Position numbers and translations under genes: made by a program
Assembly: GCA_943787185.1 (NCBI GenBank)
Contig: CALSLL010000004.1
Coordinates: 186,001 to 250,000, forward strand
Reading direction: 5' to 3'
Source of the DNA: UBA10349 sp003485905
Lineage (GTDB): Bacteria; Pseudomonadota; Gammaproteobacteria; Arenicellales; Arenicellaceae
Length of the DNA: 64,000 bases
The notes under the pieces: generated by a model
Told to the model about the DNA's origin: nothing
What the model saw: only the letters and a program-made list of their open reading frames with translations
The model's database searches: none
Part shown: piece by piece, positions 45,503-54,319 of the stretch
Layout of the letters: the number at the start of each line of letters is the position of its first letter
How positions within the stretch are numbered: the stretch's first letter is position 1

Positions 45503-45907
45503 CTAGATAAGTTTCAAGAATCGATTCTCAACGGTAGCCTTTTCTCCGATTACATTGCCGTTAACTTCGACCCAGGCATGTGCAAAAAGCTCAGGCGAAG
45601 CGGTATTTTTTAATTTGTTCACACCTATTCTAACGATTGCGTTGTGTCCACGGCTTTGAAGCATATCTGTAAGCACCAACGAGCGAGGCAAGCACATAGT
45701 GGGCCAACCCTGAATTCGTGCCGCGCGATTAACCATTAACCACGCCCGTTGCAAGTCAACACTCGAGTCCGTCGTTATCGCACCGATATGTTTTGTCTGT
45801 AAGATCTCGCGGACTTCAGCGGCATTACTCTTCTTTAGCTTTCTGCGCATAGCATGCAGTCGACACCATGCTTCTAAGAAAAATAATAGTTCTGCAGCTC
45901 TTAACAA
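45503..45907 (-). CDS. Lasso peptide B2-like transglutaminase-superfamily protein (orphan)
   Basis: A 134-residue protein resembling the Transglut_core3 / lasso-peptide B2 peptidase family. A likely catalytic cysteine is in TMCLPRSLVLTDML and a histidine in FAHAWVEVNG, followed by GEKATV with a possible acidic third residue. In lasso-peptide clusters such proteins cleave the leader peptide. Here there is no RRE/B1 protein, no asparagine-synthetase-like cyclase and no visible precursor, so a lasso-peptide role cannot be claimed. It is convergent with mgtE and divergent from gspC. Confidence 0.7.
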   Translation of the reverse strand: MLRAAELLFFLEAWCRLHAMRRKLKKSNAAEVREILQTKHIGAITTDSSVDLQRAWLMVNRAARIQGWPTMCLPRSLVLTDMLQSRGHNAIVRIGVNKLKNTASPELFAHAWVEVNGNVIGEKATVENRFLKLI

Positions 45908-46032
45908 TTTAGTATTACCTTAGTTTGTCCATTTTTGCTTGTGCCTGTGTATTTAGTTTATCAAACCTAAGACATATTAAAGCTCAGCACGTTTTAGCTT
46001 GTTGAGCACAAAAATTTGCTACAGTTATTACT

Positions 46033-46684
46033 ATGTTTGGAGAAGAAATTTTAAGCAAGTTTAGTCCGCGCGTGATTACCTCCGTAGCGGCTTGTTTATT
46101 TTTAATTAGCTTAGCAGCCTCTGGCTATGAGGTTTACCAGTACTACTTATCGCAGCAAGCGGTAGATGAATTGCCGGTCGCGGAACTTCCTACACGACGT
46201 GATCCAAAATATAATATCCGCCAAATCGTTGCCGCACATTTATTTGGAGATTCACAACCCGTGCGAAGTCAACCTGCGGCTGTAGCGCCACAAACGAAGC
46301 TAAATCTTGAACTACAGGGCGTCTTAGCCGCGAGCAACCCAGACATGGCGCGTGCAATTATTGCGGTGGGCTCGAAAGAAGGTAAGCTTTACGGTGTGGG
46401 TACTGAAATCGAGGGTACGAACGCGTCAATCAAGACAATTCAGGGAAATGTGGTGATTCTAAGTAGGGGGGGGGGGAACCGAAAGCTTGTCGATGCCCAA
46501 GGAATTAGTTTCATCAGATGCTGAAGACTACTTTTTTATCCCTGAAGAATACTCCAATCCAGCGACGGCCGCCGGAGGCGAACTTGCGCCGCGCGCTATA
46601 AAAGCACCTTCGGCTTCGGTATTTGAGCGATTGGATGATCAAATTGCCAAAGAAGATGAGGCCGCTGCTGGCGATACTGAATAA
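46033..46684 (+). CDS. gspC: Type II secretion GspC-like protein, frameshifted at a G11 tract
   Basis: The product has a short cytoplasmic N-terminus, one membrane helix (about 16-36) and a GspC homology domain (QIVAAHLFGDS, LELQGVLAASNPDMARAII, VGTEIEGTNASIKTI). The first frame stops at 46524. The run of 11 G at 46466-46476 shifts the frame; with 10 G it continues as GGGTESLSMPKELVSSDAED to a stop at 46684, which restores the usual GspC ending of the domain (TESLSMPK resembles the common E-x-L-x-L/M-P pattern). The total is about 217 residues. No other type II secretion gene is in the window. Confidence 0.75.
46466..46476 (+). repeat. Homopolymer tract of 11 G within gspC
   Basis: Eleven consecutive G bases lie in the gspC-like gene. 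The frame needed for the C-terminal part requires 10 (or 7). Such tracts are known to be prone both to replication slippage (phase variation) and to sequencing error. Confidence 0.9.
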
Positions 46685-46704
46685 ATATTGCTTTGCCCAA
46701 CAGC

Positions 46705-48186
46705 TTACGGTCTGGCTAGGCGTCCGTACCACATGCCTAAACAAGACAAAAGTATTAAAAAGATAATAATTGACCTATTTCCAATCCTTGCGTAGAGAGT
46801 CTGGCCTGTTCTTGGGTTTACGCTAGCTTCCAGCAAAGCAGTTTCAAATTGTGTGCTGGCGGCGAGAATGTTGGCATCGTAGTTGATAATCGCTGATGGA
46901 CCGGTATTACCAGCACGAACCATAGGCTTAGCGGTTTCTAGTACTCGCATTCTAGCCATTTGCATTCTTTGGTGTGGTGCGAGTGAATCACCGAACCAGG
47001 CATCTTCGCTCAAGTTAACTAGAATAGTATTGTGTTTGGCAGCTTGCCGAAACTCTTCTTCAAACGCGTCTTCAAAACATATCGAGATCGACAACTTGAG
47101 GTCGTTACCACAATCAATTGTTTGTTGACCATCCCAGCTACTAAAGTCTGACATAGGTATCTGCAAGTACTCCAGTAACCATCCAAGCCAGTCTGACAGG
47201 GGAAGAAATTCGCCAAATGGTACTAAATGATGTTTACGGTAAATTTGCCGTGAACCATTACAAGTGGCAATCGCAACGTTATATAGCTTTGTATTGTCAT
47301 CTTCTGCTGTTGGGGCTCGTGCCTCTAATGCGCCAAATATCAAAGTTTGGTTTGTTGGCGATAGAGCTTGCCACATGGATTCGCTAAATTCATGTTCGTA
47401 ATATGCGACTGATGTTTCTGGCCAAACGATCAAACTTGCATCTGTCTGGCTACTTAGTCGTAAGTAGTTTTGAAGTGTTTGTTGCCGATAATTAGGCTGC
47501 CACTTTTGTTCGAGGCTCACGTTTCCTTGAACCGCAGCAACAGTGAGTTCAGGTCCAGCCGGTTCGGTCCATTCGATTTGATTTCCCACAGCGCTAACAA
47601 ATAGTGTTGCGAGTAAACCAATCATCAACTTCGGCCCCAAGTCGCGGCGCTGATAAAATAGTGCGACGCCACCAGCGGTAGCGGCGGTAACAAATGATGT
47701 GAATACCACACCGCCGAGCGGGGCATAACCAGATAGTGGACCATCTGTTTGGCTGTAGCCAATGCTTAACCAGGGGAATCCGGCAGGTATCAGGCCGCGC
47801 AAAATTTCACAGCAGGTCCATAAAACAGGAATTAGAATCAGTAGCCGTATGGGCTTGCTAATTAGCCGAAGACGAGCCTGTAAATAACCTGCAAGCATGG
47901 GGTAGAGTGAAAGAACGCTTACAAAAAATAGAACCGCTATTGCTGCCATTGCTATTGGCATGTTGCCGTAGACTTTTAGGGATATGTAAACCCAACTTAC
48001 TCCGCTGCCAAATAATCCTAATCCAAAATAAAACCCAGAAAGTGCTGCCTCCCTTGGTTTTTGGTCTGACCAATTGTGGAATAAAAGTGCTAGCGTCGGT
48101 AATAGTATCCACCACCAACCGAATGGTGAAAACGCAAGTGTGGAGAGCGCGCCTGCGATTAATAGAATGACGCGATTAAGCCACAT
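46705..48186 (-). CDS. lnt: Apolipoprotein N-acyltransferase
   Basis: Adds the third acyl chain to bacterial lipoproteins at the periplasmic face of the inner membrane. The 493-residue protein has about six N-terminal helices, a nitrilase-like domain with the catalytic triad in VWPETSVAYYE (Glu), KHHLVPFGEFLPL (Lys) and ISICFEDAF (Cys), and a final helix. It starts 20 bases after corC, the usual order. Confidence 0.96.
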   Translation of the reverse strand: MWLNRVILLIAGALSTLAFSPFGWWWILLPTLALLFHNWSDQKPREAALSGFYFGLGLFGSGVSWVYISLKVYGNMPIAMAAIAVLFFVSVLSLYPMLAGYLQARLRLISKPIRLLILIPVLWTCCEILRGLIPAGFPWLSIGYSQTDGPLSGYAPLGGVVFTSFVTAATAGGVALFYQRRDLGPKLMIGLLATLFVSAVGNQIEWTEPAGPELTVAAVQGNVSLEQKWQPNYRQQTLQNYLRLSSQTDASLIVWPETSVAYYEHEFSESMWQALSPTNQTLIFGALEARAPTAEDDNTKLYNVAIATCNGSRQIYRKHHLVPFGEFLPLSDWLGWLLEYLQIPMSDFSSWDGQQTIDCGNDLKLSISICFEDAFEEEFRQAAKHNTILVNLSEDAWFGDSLAPHQRMQMARMRVLETAKPMVRAGNTGPSAIINYDANILAASTQFETALLEASVNPRTGQTLYARIGNRSIIIFLILLSCLGMWYGRLARP

Positions 48187-48206
48187 CGGATGATCTTCGA
48201 TTGCTG

Positions 48207-49088
48207 CTAGTCCGAACGCTGGTCGGATATTGGCGGTGAAGTAAAGATTCTGACAAGATGTATTCGACGTCGGTCGGCGTGTACTATTTCCATGGAAAGG
48301 CCGGACATCTCAAATTTTTCCCCGCGCTGCGCGACATGCCCGGTGTGTTTGAGTATCAGGCCGCCAATAGTATCGTAACGTTTATCTCTTAAATGAGTGC
48401 CAAAGTATTCATTGAATTCTTCCAGTGGCAGGATTGCCTTAATAATATGATCTCCGCCATCAAGCTTGCGGATGAGCTTGAGATCATCATCTACGTCGTG
48501 CTCATCATCTATTTCCCCAACAATCTGTTCTAGTACATCTTCGATTGTTACCAAGCCTGAGACCCCACCGTATTCATCAACAACAATTGCCATGTGATTT
48601 CTAGTGCTGCGGAATTCGGCAAGTAACACATTTAGGTGCTTACTTTCAGGAACAAATATTGCCGGTCGAAGTAGATCATGTAGGTTAAAGTTTTTGCGTT
48701 CCTCGTTATCAAAAAACTGCAAAATGTCTTTAGCTAATAGGATGCCAGTAATTTCATCATCGTCTGGATCGAGTACTGGAAAGCGGGAGTGGGCACTCTT
48801 AATTAATACCGTGAGGCATTCGTCCAATGCGTGATCTTTGTCGATCATTATCGCTTGGGAGCGCGGGATCATGATGTCTCGAACCCTTAAGTCGGCCACC
48901 CCCAAAATTCTTTGAATTGTGTCTAGGGCATCTTGATCTAGTATACCGTCGATTTTGGAGCGATTTAAGACATCCATAAGTTCACCGCGAGACTGCGGTG
49001 CCATGGCGAAAATCTGAGATAAAAAATTACTTAGTTTTGCCGTACATCGCCCAATTAGGGTCGACGGAGGTTTTTCGTCATTATCCAT
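48207..49088 (-). CDS. corC: CBS-domain protein CorC
   Basis: Cytosolic protein linked to magnesium/cobalt efflux. The 293-residue protein has two CBS domains (from VRDIMIPRSQAI at about 70 to VVDEYGGVSGLVTIEDVLE near 190) and the C-terminal CorC_HlyC domain (GGLILKHTGHVAQRGEKFE). It lacks the membrane domain of longer relatives. It belongs to the miaB-phoH-ybeY-corC-lnt operon. Confidence 0.93.
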   Translation of the reverse strand: MDNDEKPPSTLIGRCTAKLSNFLSQIFAMAPQSRGELMDVLNRSKIDGILDQDALDTIQRILGVADLRVRDIMIPRSQAIMIDKDHALDECLTVLIKSAHSRFPVLDPDDDEITGILLAKDILQFFDNEERKNFNLHDLLRPAIFVPESKHLNVLLAEFRSTRNHMAIVVDEYGGVSGLVTIEDVLEQIVGEIDDEHDVDDDLKLIRKLDGGDHIIKAILPLEEFNEYFGTHLRDKRYDTIGGLILKHTGHVAQRGEKFEMSGLSMEIVHADRRRIHLVRIFTSPPISDQRSD

Positions 49089-49150
49089 GTTTGTTGTGTT
49101 CAGTTATCCGGTCTCGGGGCGTATTAAATACAGGTCGTGCGATATGAAAT

Positions 49151-49648
49151 TTAATGATCTAACGCCAAATATGGGTCCGGAAATCCAAGTTTAGCAAGAA
49201 TTTGGGTTTCTAGTGCTTCCATTATTACCGCATCGGTTTTTTTTATGTGATCTAGCCCATGTAAATGAAGCACCCCATGAGTCACCATATGGCACCAGTG
49301 TGCGAGCAAAGGTTTATTTTGTTCCTTCGCTTCAAGAGCAACCACGGGGGCACAAATCACAATGTCACCGAGCGGCAAATCTTCAATTTGCTCGGTGGTA
49401 TCTTTGGATTCACTTGGATTCAAAACCGTGTCAGGCAGTTCGGTCACAAAAGATAGCACGTTAGTTGGTCCAGGCTTGCCTCGGTAGGTGTTATTTAGTT
49501 CGGACATTTCCGTTTCATCTACCAGACGTAATACAATTTCGCGAAGACTGGCGCTGGCAATAGATGCTCGGGACGTTTCTGTCCAAAGTGTGAGTTCATC
49601 TCGCGAGGGGTGCTCGCTACTGCTCGCAATTTGAATAACTACGCTCAA
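49151..49648 (-). CDS. ybeY: Endoribonuclease YbeY
   Basis: Zinc-dependent RNase involved in 16S rRNA 3' maturation and ribosome quality control. The 165-residue protein has the zinc motif HGVLHLHGLDH, preceded by TNVLSF and LGDIVICAPVV. Its start overlaps the phoH stop by four bases. Confidence 0.95.
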   Translation of the reverse strand: MSVVIQIASSSEHPSRDELTLWTETSRASIASASLREIVLRLVDETEMSELNNTYRGKPGPTNVLSFVTELPDTVLNPSESKDTTEQIEDLPLGDIVICAPVVALEAKEQNKPLLAHWCHMVTHGVLHLHGLDHIKKTDAVIMEALETQILAKLGFPDPYLALDH

Positions 49649-50655
49649 TTAGGGCTCTTCTTTTGTTTCATCTCGGCTTTTTCATAAGCGTTAACAATCC
49701 TCTGCACTAGTGGATGTCTAACAATATCCGAGCTAGTTAATCGACATATTGAAAGCCCTTTGACATTTCCCAAGATGTTCGCCGCATGGTGCAGGCCAGA
49801 TTGCGTTCCTTTTGGGAGATCAACTTGAGTGACGTCCCCGGTGATAACAGCCTGGGAGCCAAAACCGATACGCGTTAGAAACATCTTCATTTGTTGGGTT
49901 GTTGTATTTTGTGCTTCATCCAGAATAATGAAAGCATCGTTTAGGGTTCTACCACGCATATATGCAAGTGGAGCAAGCTCAATTATATTCTTGTCCATAA
50001 GTTTCGCGACTTTTTCGCTTCCTAATAACTCGTTTAGCGCGTCATACAGTGGCCTAACATAAGGGTCAACTTTTTGGCCAATATCCCCAGGAAGAAATCC
50101 AAGATGTTCTCCTGCTTCGACGACGGGTCGAGTTAGCACAATGCGCGAAACAGAGCCCTGTGTGAGCTCTCGAACTGCACTTGCCACCGCAAGAAATGTT
50201 TTACCTGTTCCGGCAGGGCCAATCCCAAACGTTATAGTTTGCTCGCATATTTCCTTGAGGTAGCTAGATTGATTGGTTGTTTTAGCCGATATTTCTTTCC
50301 GAGGTGTTGAAAAGCCAAATAGTGCTTCAGAATCTTCACTCATATTTTCGGTTATAGTTTTTGATGGTGGATGAGACGTGCCTTGATTCATACTTTGAAT
50401 AGTGTGAAAGATCACTTCATCGTTGATTTCGGATCTTGACGACAATCTATATAGTTTTTTTAGAACCATGCTCGCGTGTTCTACAGCTGCTACATCGTCT
50501 TTAAGAATGGCCTCGATTAGAAAGCTTGAGCCACGACGGTTAAGTTTTACATTTGTGTGTTCTTCAATATATCTTAGGTGTTGGTCGTTCCCACCACATA
50601 AAGCCGCCAATCGATTGTTCTCAACTGGCTCAAGTAAAATAGTTTTTGAATTCAA
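49645..50655 (-). CDS. ybeZ: PhoH-like ATPase (YbeZ)
   Basis: P-loop protein that partners YbeY. The 336-residue sequence has an N-terminal KH-like region, Walker A GPAGTGKT, TRPVVEAGEHLGFLPGD, Walker B FIILDEAQNTT and TGDVTQVDLP. It sits between miaB (26-base gap) and ybeY (overlap) as in most gammaproteobacteria. Confidence 0.95.
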   Translation of the reverse strand: MNSKTILLEPVENNRLAALCGGNDQHLRYIEEHTNVKLNRRGSSFLIEAILKDDVAAVEHASMVLKKLYRLSSRSEINDEVIFHTIQSMNQGTSHPPSKTITENMSEDSEALFGFSTPRKEISAKTTNQSSYLKEICEQTITFGIGPAGTGKTFLAVASAVRELTQGSVSRIVLTRPVVEAGEHLGFLPGDIGQKVDPYVRPLYDALNELLGSEKVAKLMDKNIIELAPLAYMRGRTLNDAFIILDEAQNTTTQQMKMFLTRIGFGSQAVITGDVTQVDLPKGTQSGLHHAANILGNVKGLSICRLTSSDIVRHPLVQRIVNAYEKAEMKQKKSPN

Positions 50656-50681
50656 AGTAATCCGGGTGCTTATCGGGGCGC

Positions 50682-52007
50682 TTAAGCAGTTATTCGGCCG
50701 CGCAGAGAGTTGGGCAGAGATTCGGTGATTTGTACGTCAGCGAATTGGCCTATCAAATGTGGCGGCCCATCAAAATTAACCACACGGTTGTTCTCGGTGC
50801 GACCGCTTACTTGGTTATTACCTTTGCGTGCGACTCCGTCGACAAGAACCGACTGTGTTGTTCCTATCATCGATTCACCGATTTCTGAGGCCATTTCGGT
50901 GATGCGGGCTTGCAGTCGAGCAAGGCGCTCTTTCTTGATTTCCATTGGCACATCGTCGGCAAGATCAGATGCGGGCGTACCCGGTCGTGGACTATAAATA
51001 AAACTAAATGAAAGGTCGTAGCCTACGGTTTCAATCAAATTCATGGTGTCCTCAAAATCCGCATCAGTCTCCCCCGGAAACCCAATTATGAAGTCGGACG
51101 ACATCGATAGGTCAGGGCGAACCTTGCGTAATTTTTCTACTATCTTTAGATAATCGCGGGCTTTATAGCGGCGCTTCATTGCTTCTAGTATGCGGTCTGA
51201 ACCGCTTTGAACAGGCAGGTGCAAGTGATTTACAAGTTGCGGGACATCTGAGTATACGTCGATGAGATTGTCGGTAAATTCTAATGGGTGTGACGTGGTG
51301 TACCGAATCCGGTCTACCCCGTCAATTTCCGCAATATATCGAATCAGCAGTGCGAAGTCCGCAATTTCCCCGTCGTGCATGGGACCCCTGTAGGCATTTA
51401 CGTTTTGTCCCAATAATGAGATTTCTCGTACACCTTGTTCTGCTAAACCAACTATTTCGGTAATTACGTCGTCAAAGCCTCTGGAGAATTCTTCGCCACG
51501 CGTATAGGGAACCACACAAAATGAGCAATACTTACTACAGCCCTCCATGATAGAAACGTGGGCTTTTACTCCATCGGTTCGATGAGGGGGTAGCAAGTCA
51601 AATTTTTCTATTTCAGGAAAACTGATATCAATTTTTGGTGTGCGCGAATTCAATACGTCCTTATATAGATCGGGCACCCGGTGCAACGTTTGTGGACCAA
51701 ACACCATGTCTACATAGGGCGCGCGCTGGGTTATACCTGCTCCTTCCTGACTGGCGACGCAGCCCCCGACACCAATGACTAGATCGGGATTGGTTTTCTT
51801 TAACTTCTTCCAGCGACCTAGTTGATGGAACACTTTCTCTTGAGCTTTTTCACGAACGGAACAAGTATTTAGCAACAGTACATCAGCATCTTGTGGTGTG
51901 TCGGTCGACACCATTCCATGATTTTTATGCATCGCGTCTAGCAGCCTGTCCGAGTCGTACTCGTTCATTTGGCACCCAAACGTTTTAATAAATACTTTTT
52001 TGCTCAT
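50682..52007 (-). CDS. miaB: tRNA-2-methylthio-N6-dimethylallyladenosine synthase
   Basis: Radical-SAM methylthiotransferase acting at A37 of tRNAs. From the ATG at 52007 it has 441 residues: UPF0004 domain with GCQMNEYDSD, radical-SAM cysteines in EGCSKYCSFCVVPYTRG, and a C-terminal TRAM domain. A second ATG five codons upstream (52022) is in frame; I prefer 52007 because MiaB proteins begin with the (M)xKKxxIKTxGCQMN pattern. First gene of the operon ending with lnt. Confidence 0.96.
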   Translation of the reverse strand: MSKKVFIKTFGCQMNEYDSDRLLDAMHKNHGMVSTDTPQDADVLLLNTCSVREKAQEKVFHQLGRWKKLKKTNPDLVIGVGGCVASQEGAGITQRAPYVDMVFGPQTLHRVPDLYKDVLNSRTPKIDISFPEIEKFDLLPPHRTDGVKAHVSIMEGCSKYCSFCVVPYTRGEEFSRGFDDVITEIVGLAEQGVREISLLGQNVNAYRGPMHDGEIADFALLIRYIAEIDGVDRIRYTTSHPLEFTDNLIDVYSDVPQLVNHLHLPVQSGSDRILEAMKRRYKARDYLKIVEKLRKVRPDLSMSSDFIIGFPGETDADFEDTMNLIETVGYDLSFSFIYSPRPGTPASDLADDVPMEIKKERLARLQARITEMASEIGESMIGTTQSVLVDGVARKGNNQVSGRTENNRVVNFDGPPHLIGQFADVQITESLPNSLRGRITA

Positions 52008-52220
52008 GTGTTTGTAAGCCATTGTAATAGCTAAAAAATTGCCCTAAATCTTAGGGCGGGCAAGTATAGGCGAAAATTTCTTCATGTAAACTGTTCGATA
52101 CTCATGAATTTACAAGCGGCTGATCTCGATGGCCCTTCGCATTTCCTGACTAAGAACGTAATATAAGTGATTGGTCATAGCTCTAATACTTTCAAATGTG
52201 CTTTCACGTCTAATACACTT

Positions 52221-53165
52221 ATGCATCAACTTTCTCGAATCGATCTAAACTTGCTTGTTTCACTAAAGTTTTTGTTGGAGGAGCGCAGTGTAAGTAAAGC
52301 TGCGGAAAAAGCATTTGTAAGCCAACCCGCGATGAGTAAAACGTTACAGCGGTTGCGTGATTTGTTTGAAGATGAGTTGTTTACTCGTACGGGTAAAGGA
52401 TTAGTACCAACACCTTTGGCAGAGGATTTGGAGTTTCCACTAAACGATGTTCTAGACAAGGTTGGCCGTCTTGTCTATGAAACCGATTTTGACCCAGCAT
52501 CAGTTGATGCCAGAATTAGCATTGCTAGTACCGAGAGCATCGCAAGTTTCTACATTCCATCTCTAGTACTAGATCTCCAAAAAGTAGCACCAAGAGTAAG
52601 TTTACGAACTCGAAATATTACCGATGACCATCTGGATGAATTACGGCACGGTGAGTTAGATTTTTCCATTTATGTTCGTGAAACTCAAAATCCAGAGTTT
52701 TTGATGCATGAGTTATCACCGATTGGTGCCGTATGTTATATGCGGCGAGATCACCCCTTGGCCGAAGTTGATTTTTTACAGGTGGATGAATTTTTTCGCT
52801 ACCCGCAAGTGCAACTGTACCTACCCCATATTACTGACCGCAACGTTGAATTGGACACCTATCTCAAAGAGCACGGCATTAAGCGAAGTACTATTTTGGT
52901 GACTTCGCAGCTGATGACAGCGATGGAAGTTGCCCTTCGTAGTGACGCCGTGTTTGTTGCGTCAGCGCTGCTAAAAGATAAGCCATTGGTGGCTGCGCGA
53001 TTCATCTCTAAAGCCTTACCGAGGCTTCCGATGTTCCGCAACCTTGATCCAAGATTAGTATTGATTCAGCATAGACGGACGATGAGTTCACCTGTTCACA
53101 ATTGGTTGCGAGAGCAAATTGCCTACATGTTCGCGCATCCTGAAATAGTTTCACAGGTTCGGTGA
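52221..53165 (+). CDS. LysR-family transcriptional regulator
   Basis: The 314-residue regulator has the LysR winged helix-turn-helix at about 5-65 (DLNLLVSLKFLLEERSVSKA and SQPAMSKTLQRLRD) and a PBP-like effector domain. I start it at the ATG at 52221; the frame is open to 52167, but the added residues are not LysR-like. The next gene, an aldo/keto reductase, is on the same strand 69 bases later and is a likely target. The inducer is unknown. Confidence 0.9.
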   Translation: MHQLSRIDLNLLVSLKFLLEERSVSKAAEKAFVSQPAMSKTLQRLRDLFEDELFTRTGKGLVPTPLAEDLEFPLNDVLDKVGRLVYETDFDPASVDARISIASTESIASFYIPSLVLDLQKVAPRVSLRTRNITDDHLDELRHGELDFSIYVRETQNPEFLMHELSPIGAVCYMRRDHPLAEVDFLQVDEFFRYPQVQLYLPHITDRNVELDTYLKEHGIKRSTILVTSQLMTAMEVALRSDAVFVASALLKDKPLVAARFISKALPRLPMFRNLDPRLVLIQHRRTMSSPVHNWLREQIAYMFAHPEIVSQVR

Positions 53166-53234
53166 GTTTGTTTCGAGCGCGATTCAGCTTTCCAATATAA
53201 ATAGTTGTATGACCGGCGTGTGGAGTAAATTAGT

Positions 53235-54287
53235 GTGAAGTACGTAAAATTGGGAACTAGTAGTTTGGAGGTTTCGCACGTCTGCTTGGGAACTATGCCA
53301 ATGGGCGGTCAGCATAATGCGCAGGATTCAGAGCGCGTACTAGACTGCGCGATTGATCTAGGAATTAACTTTTTTGATACCGCTGAGATGTACCCAATCC
53401 CTGTGCAAGCAGACACTTATGCCAATACCGAGCGAGTGATTGGAAGCTGGTTGGCGAAAAATAGTCAGTTGCGGTCAAAGGTCGTTATCGCCAGTAAAAT
53501 TGCTGGTCGAGGGGTTGAGCATATTCGCGATGGTGCAAAACCCGATGGCGCCTCGATTGTTCAAGCAGTTGATGACTCGCTGACACGATTGCAAACAGAC
53601 TATATAGATCTTTTTCAAATTCACTGGCCCAATCGCGCCGTGCCGCATTTTGCGAAACATTGGCCCGGTGAAATCAATGTTGCAAGAATTGATGCGAGCT
53701 ATCAAAGCGAAGATATATTGGGATTGCTTCGTGGGCTGGATAAATGTGTTAAAGCTGGAAAAGTACGGTTTTGTGGCTTATCAAATGAAACACCTTGGGG
53801 TGTAAACGAATATTTGCGTCTCGCAAAATTACATAATTTACCGATAATGATATCAGTTCAAAATGAATTTAATTTGTTACACACCATGGATTGGCCTTAT
53901 ATGATGGAAATGTGTTCTTTGAACAATGTCGCCTATCTGCCGTGGTCTCCGCTGGCAGGTGGAGCGTTGTCGGGGAAGTACGTTGCCGGCGCTCGACCTG
54001 CGGGGTCTCGATGGACAGCAAGTCAACGACTTGGTTTGTTTCGAGATACGGCACGCAGTGATGCAGCGGTCGCTGCATATATGGCGGTTGCTGAGCAGTA
54101 TGATTTAACAGCTACGCAGCTCGCGCTTGCATGGGTGAGCCAAGTGAACGGCGTTGCTTCTACAATTCTAGGGGCAACATCTGAAAATCAGTTGCGTGAA
54201 AATGTAGCTGCTTTTGATGTGCAGTTGTCTGCCGAGTGTATTGCGGATACAACCGCTGTGCTTAAAAACCACCCGTTAACATTCTAA
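53235..54287 (+). CDS. Aldo/keto reductase (Tas-like)
   Basis: NADPH-dependent oxidoreductase with a TIM barrel. The 350-residue protein has the catalytic tetrad in FFDTAEMYP (Asp, Tyr), VIASKIAG (Lys) and QIHWPNR (His). The insertion with PVPQADTYANTE-like residues after the tyrosine and the length match Tas-type members. GTG start. It lies with LysR, an FAD monooxygenase and tesB on one strand. The substrate is not known. Confidence 0.9.
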   Translation: MKYVKLGTSSLEVSHVCLGTMPMGGQHNAQDSERVLDCAIDLGINFFDTAEMYPIPVQADTYANTERVIGSWLAKNSQLRSKVVIASKIAGRGVEHIRDGAKPDGASIVQAVDDSLTRLQTDYIDLFQIHWPNRAVPHFAKHWPGEINVARIDASYQSEDILGLLRGLDKCVKAGKVRFCGLSNETPWGVNEYLRLAKLHNLPIMISVQNEFNLLHTMDWPYMMEMCSLNNVAYLPWSPLAGGALSGKYVAGARPAGSRWTASQRLGLFRDTARSDAAVAAYMAVAEQYDLTATQLALAWVSQVNGVASTILGATSENQLRENVAAFDVQLSAECIADTTAVLKNHPLTF

Positions 54288-54319
54288 ATTTCTGCACCAC
54301 AGCTCATGAATCATAGGAA

